From the NCBI RefSeq assembly GCF_900090045.1, contig NC_041781.1, positions 1,906,001 through 1,970,000 on the forward strand: a DNA stretch of 64,000 nucleotides, in the 5' to 3' direction. This DNA is from Plasmodium malariae. Lineage: Eukaryota; Apicomplexa; Aconoidasida; Haemosporida; Plasmodiidae. The translations under genes and the position numbers were made by a program. Below are positions 63,401-64,000 of the stretch, piece after piece. How positions within the stretch are numbered: the stretch's first letter is position 1; each line of letters opens with the position of its first letter. The notes below the pieces were generated by a model. It was not told where the DNA came from. It saw only the letters and a list, made by a program, of their open reading frames with translations, and searched no databases.

Positions 63401-64000
63401 AACAAATTTTCGATGTAGGCTTAATTTCTATGTTTATTAGTAAATGTTGTTTGTATATGTAATAATGTAAAAAAATTTAAATGACACAATTATAGGTTAA
63501 TATCTTATACAGTTATAAAACGCATAAAATAGAGAAGTGGATAACTCCGAAAGAATCGTTTTTTTGAAACATAATAATATATGAAAAAAATTATAGAACA
63601 ATTTAATCATTTTTTATAGTATTTTTTCCTATTATAAGTACTGTTAATATAATATATGTAATCACATAGATGTATCATATTCATTAATAATAAGTGATAA
63701 ATTTAGGCATTTAGATTAACTATTAGTATATTGTTTTTGTTATGTATGAATTATGAAATTAAAAAAATATTTGTTTTGTTATCATTATTATTATAAATGC
63801 ATGATATCTAAGAAAAGAACTTAAAATAAGTTTATTAGAAAAAATAAAAGTTTATTGCAGGATATACTCTATTTAAATTTTTATATAACATTTATTTTTT
63901 AAGATATATATTGTAAATTGTTAATATAAAAAAATTATTAAAATATTAGCTTTTCTAACTTTTTAAAATAAAAATAGTTTTGGCTATGTTCAATATTAAA
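60408..64000. other. Intergenic region to the window end
   Basis: To about 61.48 kb this is the tail of duplicate A2. Beyond that I see only AT-rich DNA with short poly-A/T tracts and no gene, exon 1-like signal segment or repeat array on either strand. A gene starting beyond the window is possible. Confidence 0.45.

Noticed and set aside
1..64000. CRISPR arrays, bacterial insertion sequences, operons or ribosome binding sites
   Set aside because: None seen; the intron-containing genes and base composition indicate a eukaryotic nuclear subtelomere.
1..64000. Telomeric heptamer arrays or tRNA/rRNA genes
   Set aside because: No run of Plasmodium telomere-type repeats and no GC-rich folded RNA gene was visible on either strand.

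Overview
The window is nuclear subtelomeric DNA of a malaria parasite, most probably Plasmodium malariae or a close relative. Three things point there. The intergenic DNA is extremely AT-rich, with long poly-A/T and (AT)n tracts. The genes share one plan: a 28-29 codon exon 1 encoding a hydrophobic N-terminus that begins Met-Glu-Gln-Lys or similar, a phase-0 intron of about 120-130 bases, and an exon 2 of about 210-270 codons with a lysine-rich N-half and two membrane segments. The exon 2 sequences also look like the fam-l and fam-m exported-protein families expanded in P. malariae. Family names come from recognition, not from a search. I am fairly confident of the fam-l/fam-m superfamily and less confident of which letter applies to each copy.

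Layout. One fam-m-like gene lies at 1931-2828. Two intact fam-l-like genes follow (6898-7875 and 9863-10810). Then comes a decayed zone with two broken exported-protein genes (14639-15567 on +, and 18443-19263, the only gene on the - strand) and about 6.6 kb with little coding content. A compact divergent exported-protein gene lies at 25857-26707. Broken copies of a second two-exon family lie at 30492-31363 and about 33173-34057, and a broken fam-l at 37137-38091. Three intact fam-l-like genes follow (41374-42348, 44308-45267, 49108-50138), then a third broken copy of the second family (52624 to about 53470) and two broken fam-l copies (56526-57492 and 59445-60407). The last 3.6 kb holds no gene I can support.

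The window is a patchwork of diverged segmental duplications. The block at about 5.66-11.86 kb, with two intact fam-l genes, matches about 55.31-61.48 kb, where both genes are broken. The 3' flank at about 3.4-4.9 kb matches about 50.7-52.1 kb. Between these, the right-hand copy carries an extra segment of about 3 kb with the broken second-family gene, itself related to segments at about 29-32 and 33-35.6 kb.

The genes look like a cassette array, not a pathway. Each product is predicted to enter the secretory route by its exon 1 hydrophobic segment, carry an RxLxK motif at residues 52-56 resembling but not matching the PEXEL export signal, and end as a two-membrane-segment protein with a variable loop. 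Recurrent signals in the array are an upstream TCTATA-type element 370-440 bases before the start codon, a short box just after the stop codon, a splice donor that supplies an immediate in-frame stop, and loss of the donor GT in several broken copies.
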